Shown here piece after piece: positions 37,892 to 47,476 of a stretch of 64,000 nucleotides of DNA. The notes under the pieces were generated by a model. It was not told where the DNA came from and did not search any database. It was given only the letters and a program-made list of their open reading frames with translations. The position numbers and the translations under genes are program-made. The number at the start of each line of letters is the position of its first letter. Within the stretch, counting starts at the first letter, position 1. Source of the stretch: Bradyrhizobium genosp. L (GTDB lineage Bacteria; Pseudomonadota; Alphaproteobacteria; Rhizobiales; Xanthobacteraceae); the NCBI RefSeq assembly GCF_015624485.1, contig NZ_CP061378.1:1-64000 (forward strand), in the 5' to 3' direction.

Positions 37892-38587
37892 ATGCTGATC
37901 CTCGCCATCGACACCGCGCTCGACGCCTGCTCCGCGGCCGTGCTCGACACCACGGCCGGCAAGCCGCTCGCCGCGGAGTCCCAGCCGATGCCGCGCGGTC
38001 ATGCCGAGGCGCTGATGCCGCTGATCGGCCGCGTGATGAAGCAAAGCGGCATCGCGTTTGCCGGCCTCGACCGCATCGCCGTCACCACCGGCCCCGGCAG
38101 CTTCACCGGCCTGCGCGTCGGCCTTTCGGCGGCGCGCGGCATCGCGCTCGCCGCGGACAAGCCGGTGGTTGGTCTGACGACACTTGCCGCCTACGCCGCG
38201 CCCGTGGTCGCCGAGAACAGAGAGCACCCGATCCTGTCGGCGATCGATGCCCGGCACGATCATGTCTATTTCCAGCTGGTCGGCGGCGACGGCAGCCCGA
38301 TGCTCAAGCCGAAAGTGGCGCCGATCGCGGAGGCGCTCGAGGCTGCGCAGTACGGCGCACTGCATCTGGTCGGCAATGCCGCAAACATCCTGGCCGAGCG
38401 TTGGCCCACGGACGCTGTGCCGCCACTCAATGTCGAGATGCAGCCCGCACCCGACATCATCTGGGTCGCCTGGGTCGGCGCCGCCGTCGATCCCGTGAGC
38501 GCGCCGCCGCGGCCGTTCTATCTGCGCGCACCGGATGCGAAGCCGCCGAGGGATCGGCTTGCGGTCAGCGCGCCGCCATCGACATGA
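37892..38587 (+). CDS. tsaB: tRNA threonylcarbamoyladenosine biosynthesis protein TsaB
   Basis: Partner of TsaD and TsaE in making the t6A37 modification of ANN-decoding tRNAs. The 231-residue product begins MLILAIDTALDACSAAVLD and has the TsaB/YeaZ motif VTTGPGSFTGLRVGLSAARG near residues 65-84, the ASKHA-type fold of TsaD-like proteins. ATG 37892 starts the conserved MLILAIDTA. It overlaps rimI by the ATGA sequence (rimI ATG 38584, tsaB stop ending 38587), a translationally coupled pair as in many bacteria. A palindromic repeat lies upstream and may separate it from nfuA. Confidence 0.95.
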   Translation: MLILAIDTALDACSAAVLDTTAGKPLAAESQPMPRGHAEALMPLIGRVMKQSGIAFAGLDRIAVTTGPGSFTGLRVGLSAARGIALAADKPVVGLTTLAAYAAPVVAENREHPILSAIDARHDHVYFQLVGGDGSPMLKPKVAPIAEALEAAQYGALHLVGNAANILAERWPTDAVPPLNVEMQPAPDIIWVAWVGAAVDPVSAPPRPFYLRAPDAKPPRDRLAVSAPPST

Positions 38588-39069
38588 TCGCCTTGATCTC
38601 ACGATGGTGGAGCGGCGGCACGCCCGCGGTCGAGCCGGCATCGCTGCGCGACGCCAGCCGCCTCGCGCAACTGCACGGCGCCTCGTTTCACCGCGGCTGG
38701 GGCGAAGGCGAGTTCGAGACGATGCTCGCCGAGCGCAACACGCTGGTGCATCGCCTGCGGCTGGGGCGCAAGGTGATCGGCTTCGCGGTGTCGCGCATGG
38801 CGGCTGACGAAGCCGAGATCCTGTCGATCGCGATCGATGCCGGCCAGCGCGGGCGCGGGCTGTCGCGCAACCTGCTGTTGACCCATCTCGGCCATCTTGC
38901 CGGCCGCGGCATCCGCACCATCTTCCTCGAAGTGGAAGAGAACAATCAGCCGGCGCGACGGCTCTACGAAAAGGCCGGATTCGGCGTGATCGGCCGCCGC
39001 GAGCGCTACTACAAGCAGCCCGGCGGGGAACATTTGAACGCGCTTCTGATGCGGCGCGACTTGTCGTAA
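38584..39069 (+). CDS. rimI: Ribosomal protein S18-alanine N-acetyltransferase
   Basis: GNAT enzyme that N-terminally acetylates ribosomal protein S18 and possibly other proteins. The 161-residue product has the acetyl-CoA loop AGQRGRGLSRNLLLTHL, and the FLEVEENNQPARRLYEKAGFG segment typical of RimI. Its start overlaps tsaB by four bases, and a Fur-family regulator follows after 48 bases, the usual alphaproteobacterial order tsaB-rimI-fur/mur. Length and context together make the assignment good, though some such genes are only RimI-like. Confidence 0.9.
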   Translation: MIALISRWWSGGTPAVEPASLRDASRLAQLHGASFHRGWGEGEFETMLAERNTLVHRLRLGRKVIGFAVSRMAADEAEILSIAIDAGQRGRGLSRNLLLTHLGHLAGRGIRTIFLEVEENNQPARRLYEKAGFGVIGRRERYYKQPGGEHLNALLMRRDLS

Positions 39070-39117
39070 TATCCGCGTGGTGGCAGAACAGCGCCCGCTC
39101 CGCCACCCAAGGTTCTG

Positions 39118-39573
39118 ATGTCCATGACCACGGTTAAAATCCCGCCTGCGCAGAAGAATACCGGCATCGAGGCGCGCTGCGCCGCGACCGGCATGCGCAT
39201 GACCGAGCAGCGCCGCGTGATCGCGCGCGTGCTCGCGGAATCCATGGATCACCCTGACGTCGAGGAATTGTACCGTCGCTGTGTCGCGGTCGACGACAAG
39301 ATCTCGATCTCGACCGTTTACCGCACCGTCAAGCTGTTCGAGGATGCCGGCATCATCGAGCGCCACGATTTCCGCGAGGGCCGCGCGCGCTACGAGCAGA
39401 TGCCGGAGAGCCACCACGACCATCTGATCAATCTGCGCGACGGCAAGGTGATCGAGTTCACCTCCGAGGAGATCGAGAAGCTGCAGGCCGAGATCGCGCG
39501 CAAGCTTGGCTACAAGCTGGTCGATCACCGGCTGGAGCTATACTGCGTGCCGCTGGACGAAGAGGGCAAATAG
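39118..39573 (+). CDS. fur: Fur-family metal-dependent regulator (Fur/Mur type)
   Basis: A 151-residue metalloregulator of the Fur family. The winged helix covers residues about 20-85, with TEQRRVIARVLAESMDHPDVEELYRR and ISISTVYRTVKLFEDAGII. The C-terminal metal-binding region has SHHDHLINLRDGKVIEF; the usual Zn-site CxxC of E. coli Fur is absent. In Bradyrhizobium and other alphaproteobacteria, the homologue next to miaB acts as a manganese- or iron-responsive regulator (Fur or Mur) and can control irr. Its position after rimI and before miaB is the conserved order. ATG 39118 or the Met at 39124 is possible. Confidence 0.92.
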   Translation: MSMTTVKIPPAQKNTGIEARCAATGMRMTEQRRVIARVLAESMDHPDVEELYRRCVAVDDKISISTVYRTVKLFEDAGIIERHDFREGRARYEQMPESHHDHLINLRDGKVIEFTSEEIEKLQAEIARKLGYKLVDHRLELYCVPLDEEGK

Positions 39574-39581
39574 CCCGCGCC

Positions 39582-39654
39582 GTCATTCCGGGCTCGCGCG
39601 GAGCCTGTCATCGGGCGCGCGTTTGCGCGCCCCGTTTGTGCGCTCCGGAATGAC
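39582..39654. repeat. Dispersed palindromic repeat, GTCATTCCGG type
   Basis: Perfect 10-bp arms (39582-39591 and 39645-39654) with an inner GGGCGCGCGTTTGCGCGCCC hairpin. It is related to the element at 48218-48322 and lies between the Fur-family gene and miaB. Confidence 0.8.
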
Positions 39655-39740
39655 CGGGAGGGAATGGGCCGGGAACGGCTGGATTTTCGTCCCCTTTGGC
39701 TATATCTGAGCCCTCGGCGCCCTGATGGCGCCGTTCCCTT

Positions 39741-41147
39741 ATGCACGATCCGGGTTCCATGACGACGCCGCGCAAGCTGCACATCAAGTCCTATGGCTGC
39801 CAGATGAATGTCTACGATGCCCAGCGCATGGTGGACACGCTTGGCGCCGAGGGCTTTGTCGAGACGGCGAACGCGGATGACGCGGACCTGGTGATCCTCA
39901 ACACCTGCCACATCCGCGAGAAGGCGTCCGAGAAGGTCTATTCCGAACTCGGCCGGCTGCGCGTCGCCAAGGAAGAGGCCGCGCGCCAGGGCCGCGACAT
40001 GAAGATCGCCGTCGCCGGCTGCGTCGCGCAGGCGGAAGGCGAAGAGATCATCCATCGCGCACCGACCGTCGACATCGTGGTCGGCCCGCAGAGCTATCAT
40101 CACCTGCCGCAACTGCTGAAGCAGGCCAAGCAAGGCGGCCGGGCGCTGGAAACCGAATTTCCCGTCGACGACAAGTTCGGCTTCCTGCCGCAGCCGAGGC
40201 CGGACGCGATCCGCGCGCGCGGCATTTCGGCCTTCGTCACGGTGCAGGAAGGCTGCGACAAGTTCTGCACTTTCTGCGTGGTGCCGTATACGCGCGGCGC
40301 CGAAGTCTCGCGTCCGGTCACCAAGATCATCGACGACGTGATGCAGCTCGTCGACAACGGCGTGCGCGAGATCACGCTGATCGGACAGAACGTCAACGCC
40401 TATCACGGCGAAGGCCCCGACGGTCACGCCTGGCCGCTCGGCAAGCTGCTGCAGCGGCTTGCCGAGATCCCCGGCGTCGTGCGGCTGCGCTATTCGACCA
40501 GCCATCCGCGCGATGTCGACGACGCGCTGATCGCGGCGCATCGCGATTTGCCTGCGCTGATGCCGTTCGTGCACCTGCCGGTGCAGTCGGGATCGGACCG
40601 GATCCTTGCAGCCATGAACCGCAAACATACCGCCGATGACTACCGGCGCGTCATCGACCGATTCCGCGCCGCGCGGCAAGACATTGCTTTTTCATCGGAT
40701 TTTATCGTCGGCTTCCCCGGGGAGACTAGGGAAGAATTTTCCGCCACCCTCGCGCTTGTCACGCAAATCGGCTACGCTGCGGCCTATTCATTCAAATATT
40801 CGCCACGGCCGGGCACGCCGGCGGCGGAGATGCGGGAGACGGTGTCAGCAGCTGAGATGGACGAGCGCTTGGGGCGGCTTCAGGGACTGATCGACAGCCA
40901 GCAATCGGCCTTCAACCGGGCTGCGATCGGCGCAACGGTGGACGTGCTGTTCGAGCGCGCCGCGCGCAATCCCGGCCAGATCGTCGGCCGCACCGCCTAT
41001 CTGCAGCCCGCCCACGTGATGGCCGCGCCTGACATCGTTGGAAAAATCCTGCCGGTGCGGATCGACAGCCTCGAGCGCTACAGCCTGAAGGGCGAGCTCG
41101 CGACGGCATCCGCGCCCGACATCATTTCGCAGACCATTGGAGCCTGA
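39741..41147 (+). CDS. miaB: tRNA-2-methylthio-N6-dimethylallyladenosine synthase
   Basis: Radical-SAM methylthiotransferase that forms ms2i6A37 in tRNA. The 468-residue product has the N-terminal UPF0004 domain ([36 protein letters not shown]), the radical-SAM cluster motif Cys-x3-Cys-x2-Cys in [17 protein letters not shown], and a C-terminal TRAM domain (about 395-455). The start could be ATG 39741 or the second Met at 39759 ([13 protein letters not shown]); the former gives a 6-residue extra N-terminus. It begins the run miaB-phoH-ybeY-CBS-lnt, which is close-packed and probably an operon. Confidence 0.95.
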   Translation: MHDPGSMTTPRKLHIKSYGCQMNVYDAQRMVDTLGAEGFVETANADDADLVILNTCHIREKASEKVYSELGRLRVAKEEAARQGRDMKIAVAGCVAQAEGEEIIHRAPTVDIVVGPQSYHHLPQLLKQAKQGGRALETEFPVDDKFGFLPQPRPDAIRARGISAFVTVQEGCDKFCTFCVVPYTRGAEVSRPVTKIIDDVMQLVDNGVREITLIGQNVNAYHGEGPDGHAWPLGKLLQRLAEIPGVVRLRYSTSHPRDVDDALIAAHRDLPALMPFVHLPVQSGSDRILAAMNRKHTADDYRRVIDRFRAARQDIAFSSDFIVGFPGETREEFSATLALVTQIGYAAAYSFKYSPRPGTPAAEMRETVSAAEMDERLGRLQGLIDSQQSAFNRAAIGATVDVLFERAARNPGQIVGRTAYLQPAHVMAAPDIVGKILPVRIDSLERYSLKGELATASAPDIISQTIGA

Positions 41148-41152
41148 AATCC

Positions 41153-42202
41153 TTGCCCAAAAGCGCATCGGATTCGCCTTCGCTCGCTCCCAGCCGCAAA
41201 CTCGACATGCAAACCCCACCTGAGACCCAGGTCGTCATCGATTTCGACGACAACCGCGCCGCGTCCGCGCTGGTCGGTCCTTACGGGCAGAATCTGGCGC
41301 TGATCGAGCGGCGGCTCGGCGTCGTGGTCGATTCCCGCGGCAACCACGTCACCATCGCCGGCTCGCGCGACGGCTGCGATGCGGCGCGACGCGTGCTGGA
41401 AACACTCTATGCGCAGGCCGTTCAGGGCCACGATCTCGACCAGGGCGAGGTCGACGGCGCGATCCGCGCCGTGCTTGCACAGGGATCGCTGTTCGAATTC
41501 GACAACAAGACCGCCAAGCCGACCTTCGAGACCATCAATTTGCGCAAGCGTCCGGTGCGTGCGCGCACCGCCGCGCAGGATTCCTATATCCGCGCGCTGA
41601 AGCGGCACGAGCTGACATTCGGTATCGGCCCCGCCGGCACCGGCAAGACCTGGCTCGCCGTCGCCTATGCCGCGCAACTGTTCGAGCGCAAGGAAGTCGA
41701 CCGCATCATCCTGACGCGGCCCGCGGTCGAGGCCGGCGAGCGGCTCGGCTTCCTGCCTGGCGACCTCAAGGAAAAGGTCGATCCCTATCTGCGTCCGATC
41801 TACGATGCGCTGTACGATCTGATGGATGCGCGCGTCGTCGAACGCGCGCTGCAGGGCAACGAGATCGAGATCGCGCCGCTCGCCTTCATGCGCGGCCGCA
41901 CCCTGACCAATGCCGTCATCATCCTCGACGAGGCGCAGAACACCACGACGATGCAGATGAAGATGTTCCTGACCCGTCTCGGCGAGAACAGCCGGATGAT
42001 CGTCACCGGCGACCCTTCCCAGATCGACCTGCCAAACGGACAGACATCGGGGCTCGCCGAGGCGGTGAAGCTGCTCAACGGCGTCGAGGGCATCGCGCAG
42101 GTGCATTTCAAGGCCGAGGACGTCGTCCGCCACGAACTGGTGGCGCGCATCGTCGCCGCCTATGAGGGATTGCCGCAAAAGCCGGCAAACGCCAAATCGT
42201 GA
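41153..42202 (+). CDS. PhoH-like ATPase
   Basis: A 349-residue PhoH-family NTPase, possibly linked to RNA metabolism with the neighbouring YbeY. An N-terminal KH-like region ([31 protein letters not shown] at about 20-45) is followed by the P-loop [15 protein letters not shown] and the [26 protein letters not shown] segment unique to the family, then the Walker B region [20 protein letters not shown]. The start may be the TTG at 41153, which has GGAG about 9 bases upstream, or ATG 41207. It follows miaB by 5 bases and overlaps ybeY by four. Confidence 0.9.
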   Translation: MPKSASDSPSLAPSRKLDMQTPPETQVVIDFDDNRAASALVGPYGQNLALIERRLGVVVDSRGNHVTIAGSRDGCDAARRVLETLYAQAVQGHDLDQGEVDGAIRAVLAQGSLFEFDNKTAKPTFETINLRKRPVRARTAAQDSYIRALKRHELTFGIGPAGTGKTWLAVAYAAQLFERKEVDRIILTRPAVEAGERLGFLPGDLKEKVDPYLRPIYDALYDLMDARVVERALQGNEIEIAPLAFMRGRTLTNAVIILDEAQNTTTMQMKMFLTRLGENSRMIVTGDPSQIDLPNGQTSGLAEAVKLLNGVEGIAQVHFKAEDVVRHELVARIVAAYEGLPQKPANAKS

Positions 42203-42768
42203 GACCAACAGCTCCGGCCACGAGCCCGCGCGATGCGGGCTCTCGCCACAACGCAGATTTTGGAACGACCTTGTCCAACCTTCCCGCAACCGAGGTGCTC
42301 GTCACCGCCGAAGTCTGGCAGACCGAGCCCGACTCCGAGGCGGTGATCCATCGCGCCATCGAGGCGGCCGCCGCGACCGTCGATGCCGACGTGGCCGACG
42401 CCGAGCTTGCGATCATGCTGACCGACGACACCGGCATCCGCACCCTCAACGCCAACTGGCGCAACATCGACAAGCCGACCAACGTGCTGTCGTTTCCCGC
42501 GCTGCAGCCGGAGGGCGACGGGAGCGACGACGATGCGCCGCGCATGCTCGGCGACATCGCGATCGCCTATCAGACGACGCGGCGCGAAGCCGACGAAGAG
42601 CAGAAACCGTTCGAGCATCATTTGAGCCATCTTGCGGTGCACGGCTTCCTGCATCTGATCGGCTACGACCACGAGAATGACGGCGATGCCGAGGACATGG
42701 AAAACCTCGAGCGCGAGATCCTCAACTCCCTCGGCATTCCCGACCCCTATGCGGATCGGACCGACTGA
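42199..42768 (+). CDS. ybeY: Endoribonuclease YbeY
   Basis: Zinc-dependent single-strand RNase involved in 16S rRNA 3' maturation and ribosome quality control. The 189-residue product has the metal motif H-x3-H-x5-H in HLAVHGFLHLIGYDHEND near residue 150, and the NANWRNIDKPTNVLSFPAL region. I use GTG 42199, which overlaps the PhoH stop as GTGA, but TTG 42271 (giving MSNLPATEVLVTAEVW) is plausible and would remove a poorly conserved first 24 residues. It precedes the CBS-domain gene by 1 base and is the third gene of the packed run. Confidence 0.92.
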   Translation: MRPTAPATSPRDAGSRHNADFGTTLSNLPATEVLVTAEVWQTEPDSEAVIHRAIEAAAATVDADVADAELAIMLTDDTGIRTLNANWRNIDKPTNVLSFPALQPEGDGSDDDAPRMLGDIAIAYQTTRREADEEQKPFEHHLSHLAVHGFLHLIGYDHENDGDAEDMENLEREILNSLGIPDPYADRTD

Positions 42769-42769
42769 C

Positions 42770-43912
42770 ATGCCGGACTCCGAACCAACCCATGACAATC
42801 CGCGCAACGTGAGCAACCTGCCCGCCGTGGTGCATGAGGGCGAGGTGCAGCGGCCCGCCGCCGAAGGCTGGCTGGTGCGCGCGATCCGCACGCTGTTCGG
42901 CTGGAAGGCCGGCTCGGTGCGCGACGATCTCCAGGTCGTGCTCGACGCCTCGACGCCCGACGATGTCGGCTTTTCGGCGATCGAGCGCACCATGCTGCGC
43001 AACATCCTGTCGCTCAACGAGCGGCGGATCGCCGACGTCATGATCCACCGCGCCGACATCGTCGCGGTCAAGCGCGACATCCCGCTCGGCGAGTTGATGA
43101 GCCTGTTCGAGAGCGCGGCGCATTCGAGGCTGGTGGTCTACAACGAGACTCTCGACGATCCCGAAGGCATGGTGCACATCCGCGACCTGCTCGCCTTCAT
43201 GACCGCGCGCGCACGGGTCACCGAGGCGACCAAGACGCGGCGCAAGAAGCCGTTCCCGGCCGGGCTCGACTTGCGCACGGTCGATCTCGCGCTGCCGCTG
43301 TCGGACGCCAACATCATCCGCAAGCTGCTCTACATTCCGCCCTCGATGCGGGCGATCGACCTGTTGGCGCAGATGCAGGCCTCGCGCATCCATCTCGCGC
43401 TGGTGGTCGACGAATATGGCGGCACCGACGGCCTGGTCTCGATCGAGGACATCGTCGAGCAGATCGTCGGCGAGATCGATGACGAGCACGATTCCGACGA
43501 GCCGCCGGCGATCGTCCGCCAGGCCGACAATTCCTTCATCGCCGACGCCCGCGCCAGCCTCGACGACGTGCGCACGGTGATCGGCGAGGATTTCGTCACC
43601 GGCGAGGCCGGCGAGGAGGTCGAGACGCTGGGCGGCTATCTCGTCTCGTTCGTCGGCCGCCTGCCGGTGCGCGGCGAGGTGATCTCGGGACCGGGCAATT
43701 TCGAGGTCGAGGTGCTCGACGCCGATCCGCGACGGGTCAAGCGGCTGCGCATCACGACACGCAAGGAGCGGCCGGCGCCGCGCAAGGAGCGGGAGAAGGA
43801 ACGCGAGCGCCGCCGCGAGCAGGCGCCTGATTCCGGCAGCCCCCAGGCCAATGATAATCAGGCCAATGACAACACGCCGCCGCCGTCAGGCGATGGAGCC
43901 GGACAGCCGTGA
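42770..43912 (+). CDS. Hemolysin-family/CorC-type protein with two CBS domains
   Basis: A 380-residue protein of the HlyC/CorC family. Two CBS domains are visible (about residues 85-205; for example DVMIHRADIVAVKRDIPLGELMSLFESAAHSRLVVY and the later RIHLALVVDEYGGTDGLVSIEDIVEQIVGEIDDE), followed by a C-terminal CorC/HlyC transporter-associated domain. The C-terminal tail is highly charged and low-complexity (KEREKERERRREQAP). There are no membrane helices, so it resembles the soluble CorC-like form encoded beside ybeY and lnt in many bacteria. It is linked to magnesium/cobalt tolerance by family analogy only. Its stop overlaps the lnt start in GTGA. Confidence 0.9.
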   Translation: MPDSEPTHDNPRNVSNLPAVVHEGEVQRPAAEGWLVRAIRTLFGWKAGSVRDDLQVVLDASTPDDVGFSAIERTMLRNILSLNERRIADVMIHRADIVAVKRDIPLGELMSLFESAAHSRLVVYNETLDDPEGMVHIRDLLAFMTARARVTEATKTRRKKPFPAGLDLRTVDLALPLSDANIIRKLLYIPPSMRAIDLLAQMQASRIHLALVVDEYGGTDGLVSIEDIVEQIVGEIDDEHDSDEPPAIVRQADNSFIADARASLDDVRTVIGEDFVTGEAGEEVETLGGYLVSFVGRLPVRGEVISGPGNFEVEVLDADPRRVKRLRITTRKERPAPRKEREKERERRREQAPDSGSPQANDNQANDNTPPPSGDGAGQP

Positions 43913-45522
43913 AGCTCTCCGACCAGCTCCGCGCGGCCGGGCTTGCGATCATCCTGACCTGGGGATGGAAGCGCGCCGCGATCGCGCTGCTTGCCGGCGC
44001 CCTGTCGGCGCTGGCGATGGCGCCGTTCAACGCCTGGCCGGTGCTGTTCCTGACCTTTCCGATCGCGGTGTGGCTGATCGACGGCGCCGCGGCCGGGCGC
44101 TGGCACGGCGTGCCGGCGGCTGCGCTGTCCGGCTTCTGGTTCGGTCTCGGCTATTTCGTGCCGGGACTGTACTGGATCGGCTACGCGTTCTTCGTCGATG
44201 CGGACACCTTCGCCTGGCTGACGCCGTTCGCGGTGCTCGGCCTGCCGGCCTATCTTGCGCTGTTCACCGCCTTCGGCTTCGCGCTGGCGCGGCTGATCTG
44301 GCCGCGCGATGTCTCGCGCGTGCTGGCGCTCGCGGTCAGCCTGACGATCGCGGAATGGCTGCGCGGTCATGTCCTGACCGGCTTTCCCTGGAATGTGTTC
44401 GGTTACGCGCTGAGCGAGCCGCTCGCTTTGGCACAAACCGCATCCCTCGTCGGGCTGTGGGGCATGACATTCCTCGCGGTCGCGATCTTCGCCAGCCCCG
44501 CGGTGCTGATCGACGGCACGTCGCGCGGCCGCAAGCCCTGGCTTGCGCCGGTGACGGCGGTCGCGGTGCTGGCAGCGATGCTGGCGTTCGGCGCGATCCG
44601 ATTGTCGCTGCTGCCGACCAGCATGGTCGCCGGCGTCAAGCTGCGCATCATGCAGCCCGACCTGCAGCAGGACGCCAAGTTCAACTACGCCGCCAAGGCG
44701 GCGGTGATGCAGAAATATCTCACCTTGTCGGATCGTTCGTCCGGGCCGCACTCCACCGGCGTCAGCGATGCCACAATTCTGATCTGGCCGGAATCGGCGT
44801 TTCCATTCTTCCTGACGCGGGAAGCCGACGCGATGGCGCAGATTGCCGATCTCTTGCCCAAGGGAACCGTGCTGATCACGGGCTCGGTGCGCGCGCCCGA
44901 TCTGCCGGCGGGCGTTCGCATCACGCGAGCCTATAATTCTATCTATCTGATCGATCACGATGGCAGCGTGCTGTCGGTCTACGACAAGCTGCATCTGGTG
45001 CCGTTCGGCGAGTATCTGCCGTTCCAGGACTGGATGGAAAAGCTCGGCTTCCAGAATCTCACCAAGGTGGTGGGCGGCTTCATTCCGGGCACGATCCGCA
45101 AGCCGATCGACGTGCCGAACGCACCGTCCGCGCTGCCCCTGATCTGCTACGAGGCGATCTTCCCCGGCAATGTCGTCAGTCGCGACGACCGCCCCGGCTG
45201 GATCATCAACGTCACCAATGACGGCTGGTTCGGCATCTCGACCGGTCCCTACCAGCATCTGCAGCAAGCCCGCATGCGCTCGATCGAAGAGGGCTTGCCG
45301 CTGGTGCGCGCCGCAAATACGGGTGTTTCCGCCGTGATCGATCCGGTGGGACGAATTGTGGCGCGATTGGGTCTCGGCATCGAGGGCGTGCTCGACGCCG
45401 GCCTGCCGTCGGCCATCGCGCCGACGATCTATGCGCGCATTGGCAATGTCCCCGCCGCCGCAATTGTGATAGTTGCCCTCGCAATCGTGCTGCGGCGCCG
45501 TTTTGTCAGGCGAAAAGCCTGA
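43909..45522 (+). CDS. lnt: Apolipoprotein N-acyltransferase
   Basis: Adds the third acyl chain to the N-terminal Cys of lipoproteins at the inner membrane. The 537-residue product has several N-terminal hydrophobic helices (about residues 20-220), then a nitrilase-fold domain with the catalytic triad at Glu295 (in IWPESAFPFF), Lys360 (in YDKLHLVPFGEYLPF) and Cys413 (in PLICYEAIFPG). The start is GTG 43909, overlapping the preceding stop. It ends the miaB-to-lnt run. Downstream lies a promoter and an XRE regulator. Confidence 0.95.
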   Translation: MKLSDQLRAAGLAIILTWGWKRAAIALLAGALSALAMAPFNAWPVLFLTFPIAVWLIDGAAAGRWHGVPAAALSGFWFGLGYFVPGLYWIGYAFFVDADTFAWLTPFAVLGLPAYLALFTAFGFALARLIWPRDVSRVLALAVSLTIAEWLRGHVLTGFPWNVFGYALSEPLALAQTASLVGLWGMTFLAVAIFASPAVLIDGTSRGRKPWLAPVTAVAVLAAMLAFGAIRLSLLPTSMVAGVKLRIMQPDLQQDAKFNYAAKAAVMQKYLTLSDRSSGPHSTGVSDATILIWPESAFPFFLTREADAMAQIADLLPKGTVLITGSVRAPDLPAGVRITRAYNSIYLIDHDGSVLSVYDKLHLVPFGEYLPFQDWMEKLGFQNLTKVVGGFIPGTIRKPIDVPNAPSALPLICYEAIFPGNVVSRDDRPGWIINVTNDGWFGISTGPYQHLQQARMRSIEEGLPLVRAANTGVSAVIDPVGRIVARLGLGIEGVLDAGLPSAIAPTIYARIGNVPAAAIVIVALAIVLRRRFVRRKA

Positions 45523-45704
45523 CGACTGCATATTGCCGGTTGTCGTCCGAACCCGAAATAACGTCGAAATTTACCTCAGCGCGATTCCACCTGTTGACAG
45601 ATTGACCGTGCACTTCGCATTGTACGGGTCCGTGCGAAATCAGAAGTCCAGTCAGCCACTTTGCGCAAATTATCCGCATTTCGTCCCGATCCTCCCTGCA
45701 GGAT

Positions 45705-45732
45705 TTGACGGCACCCGCGCCTGAGGCATACT
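45705..45732 (+). promoter_or_regulatory. Possible sigma70-type promoter for the XRE regulator
   Basis: TTGACG (45705-45710) is followed after 16 bases by CATACT (45727-45732), a reasonable -10 match, 54 bases before the ATG at 45786. The 263-bp gap after lnt otherwise holds no visible gene; a second TTGACA at 45594-45599 has no good -10 partner. Confidence 0.4.
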
Positions 45733-45785
45733 CCGCTTCCAACTTGCCTCACCCCCGGGCGCGCACAATCCTAGGAGAGTTGGAG

Positions 45786-46202
45786 ATGTCGACCAAAGCG
45801 CCCAACCCTGTTGACAAATATGTCGGCAGCCGCGTCCGCATGCGACGCATCATGCTGGGCATGAGTCAGGAGAAGCTGGGAGAAGCGCTGGGATTGACAT
45901 TCCAGCAGGTGCAAAAATACGAAAAGGGCACCAACCGCGTCGGCGCCAGCCGGCTGCAGCAGATCTCCGAGATCCTGCAGGTGCCGGTCTCCTTCCTGTT
46001 CGACGGCGGCCCGAGCGGCGTCAAGACCGCGGACGGTTTTGGCGAGGGCGCGTCGCCGGCCTACGTCTCCGATTTCCTGGCAACCGCCGAGGGCCTGGCG
46101 CTGACCCGCGCCTTCACCCGCATCAACGACGCCAAGCTCCGCCGCAGCATCGTCGAGCTGGTCGAGCAGATCGCCGCACGGGAAGCCTCCGACCAGGTCT
46201 GA
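45786..46202 (+). CDS. XRE-family helix-turn-helix regulator
   Basis: A 138-residue cytoplasmic regulator with a Cro/CI-type HTH: GSRVRMRRIMLGMSQEKLGEALGLTFQQVQKYEKGTNRVGASRLQQISEILQVPVSFLF (about residues 14-73 of the protein). The C-terminus is helical and acidic, with no recognised ligand domain. In many alphaproteobacteria a very similar regulator sits between lnt and metK. Here the next gene is an M20 peptidase instead. ATG 45786 follows GGAG closely and is preferred. Confidence 0.92.
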   Translation: MSTKAPNPVDKYVGSRVRMRRIMLGMSQEKLGEALGLTFQQVQKYEKGTNRVGASRLQQISEILQVPVSFLFDGGPSGVKTADGFGEGASPAYVSDFLATAEGLALTRAFTRINDAKLRRSIVELVEQIAAREASDQV

Positions 46203-46351
46203 GGCAGCCATATCCCGTTTGAGGGATCGCAAAATCTGGAATATGTCATTGCGGCGACGCGCACATGATCGAGGTCATGGCGCGATGGCGCGCGCGTCGC
46301 GTTATGGCGTGCGTAAAATGAGAAGCGACATCACGGACGGCGACAACGATC

Positions 46352-47476
46352 ATGGCAAACAACCGGTTTGAAGCCGCGGCAATTCTCGACGGCATCCGCC
46401 GCTGGGTCGAGATCGAATCTCCGACCGAGCGGCCGGACCAGGTCAACAGGCTCGCCGACCTCGTCGTCTCGGATTATCGCGACCTGCCGGCGACCGTCGA
46501 GCGGGTCGCCGGTCGCGACGGCTGCGGCGATCATCTGGTGGTGCGCTCGTCATGGGGTCAGCAGGCTCCGGGCATCCTGGTGCTGAGCCATCTCGATACA
46601 GTGCATCCGATGGGGTTCATCGAACGGCTGCCATTCAAGGTCGAAGGTGATAGCGCGTTCGGCCCCGGCATCTACGACATGAAGGGCGGCGCCTATCTCG
46701 CCTATCACGCATTCCGGCAGATCTGCGCCGATGATGCGCGGACGCCGCTCGGCATCACGCATCTTTATGTGTCCGATGAGGAGATCGGCAGCCCGACCTC
46801 GCGGGCGCTGATCGAGGCGGAGGGGCGCAAGGCCAAATATGTGCTGGTGACCGAGCCCGCGCGCGACGGCGGCAAGATCGTCACCGGGCGCAAGGGCGTG
46901 GCGCGCTTCGACGTCGCCATCAAGGGCGTCCCGGCGCATTCGGGCACCCGTCCGGAGGACGGCCGCAGCGCGATCAACGAGCTCGGCAATGTGATCCAGA
47001 CCCTGGCGGCGATGAACGACCTCAAGCGCGGCATCAGCGTCAATGTCGGCGTCGTGAAAGGCGGCACCAAGCCCAACGTGATCGCGGAGGAAGCCACCGC
47101 CGAGGTGGATCTGCGCGTGCCGACCCTGGCCGACGCCGACGAATTTGTCGCGAAGATCCTCGGACTGAGGTCGCGCACCGAGGGCGTCACCGTCAAAGTC
47201 ACGGGCGAGCTGAACCGTCCGCCCTACGAGAAGAGCAACGCCGGCGCGGCGCTGTTCGAGCACGCGAAGGAGCTTGCCGCCGAGCTCGGCTTCGATCTCG
47301 TCGACGTCTTCACCGGCGGCGGCTCCGACGGCAATTTCACCGCGCCGCACACCGCAACCCTCGACGGCCTCGGTGTCGACGGCAAGGGCGCGCATACCCA
47401 CTACGAGCAGCTCTATGTCTCGTCGCTCGAGCCGCGCGCGCGGCTGCTGTACCGGCTGTACCAGACGCTGCGATGA
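46352..47476 (+). CDS. M20-family metallopeptidase, carboxypeptidase G2 type
   Basis: A 374-residue zinc-dependent exopeptidase of family M20. The di-zinc ligands appear as LSHLDTVHP (His, Asp), GIYDMKGGAYLA (bridging Asp), SDEEIGSPTS (Glu) and the C-terminal GGGSDGNFT with GAHTHYEQLY (His). The lid domain with KGVPAHSGTRPEDGRSAIN supplies the dimer His. It resembles the glutamate carboxypeptidase/acetylornithine deacetylase branch; actual substrate is unknown. ATG 46352 lies 149 bases after the XRE gene. Its stop overlaps trmB by four bases, implying co-translation. Confidence 0.92.
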   Translation: MANNRFEAAAILDGIRRWVEIESPTERPDQVNRLADLVVSDYRDLPATVERVAGRDGCGDHLVVRSSWGQQAPGILVLSHLDTVHPMGFIERLPFKVEGDSAFGPGIYDMKGGAYLAYHAFRQICADDARTPLGITHLYVSDEEIGSPTSRALIEAEGRKAKYVLVTEPARDGGKIVTGRKGVARFDVAIKGVPAHSGTRPEDGRSAINELGNVIQTLAAMNDLKRGISVNVGVVKGGTKPNVIAEEATAEVDLRVPTLADADEFVAKILGLRSRTEGVTVKVTGELNRPPYEKSNAGAALFEHAKELAAELGFDLVDVFTGGGSDGNFTAPHTATLDGLGVDGKGAHTHYEQLYVSSLEPRARLLYRLYQTLR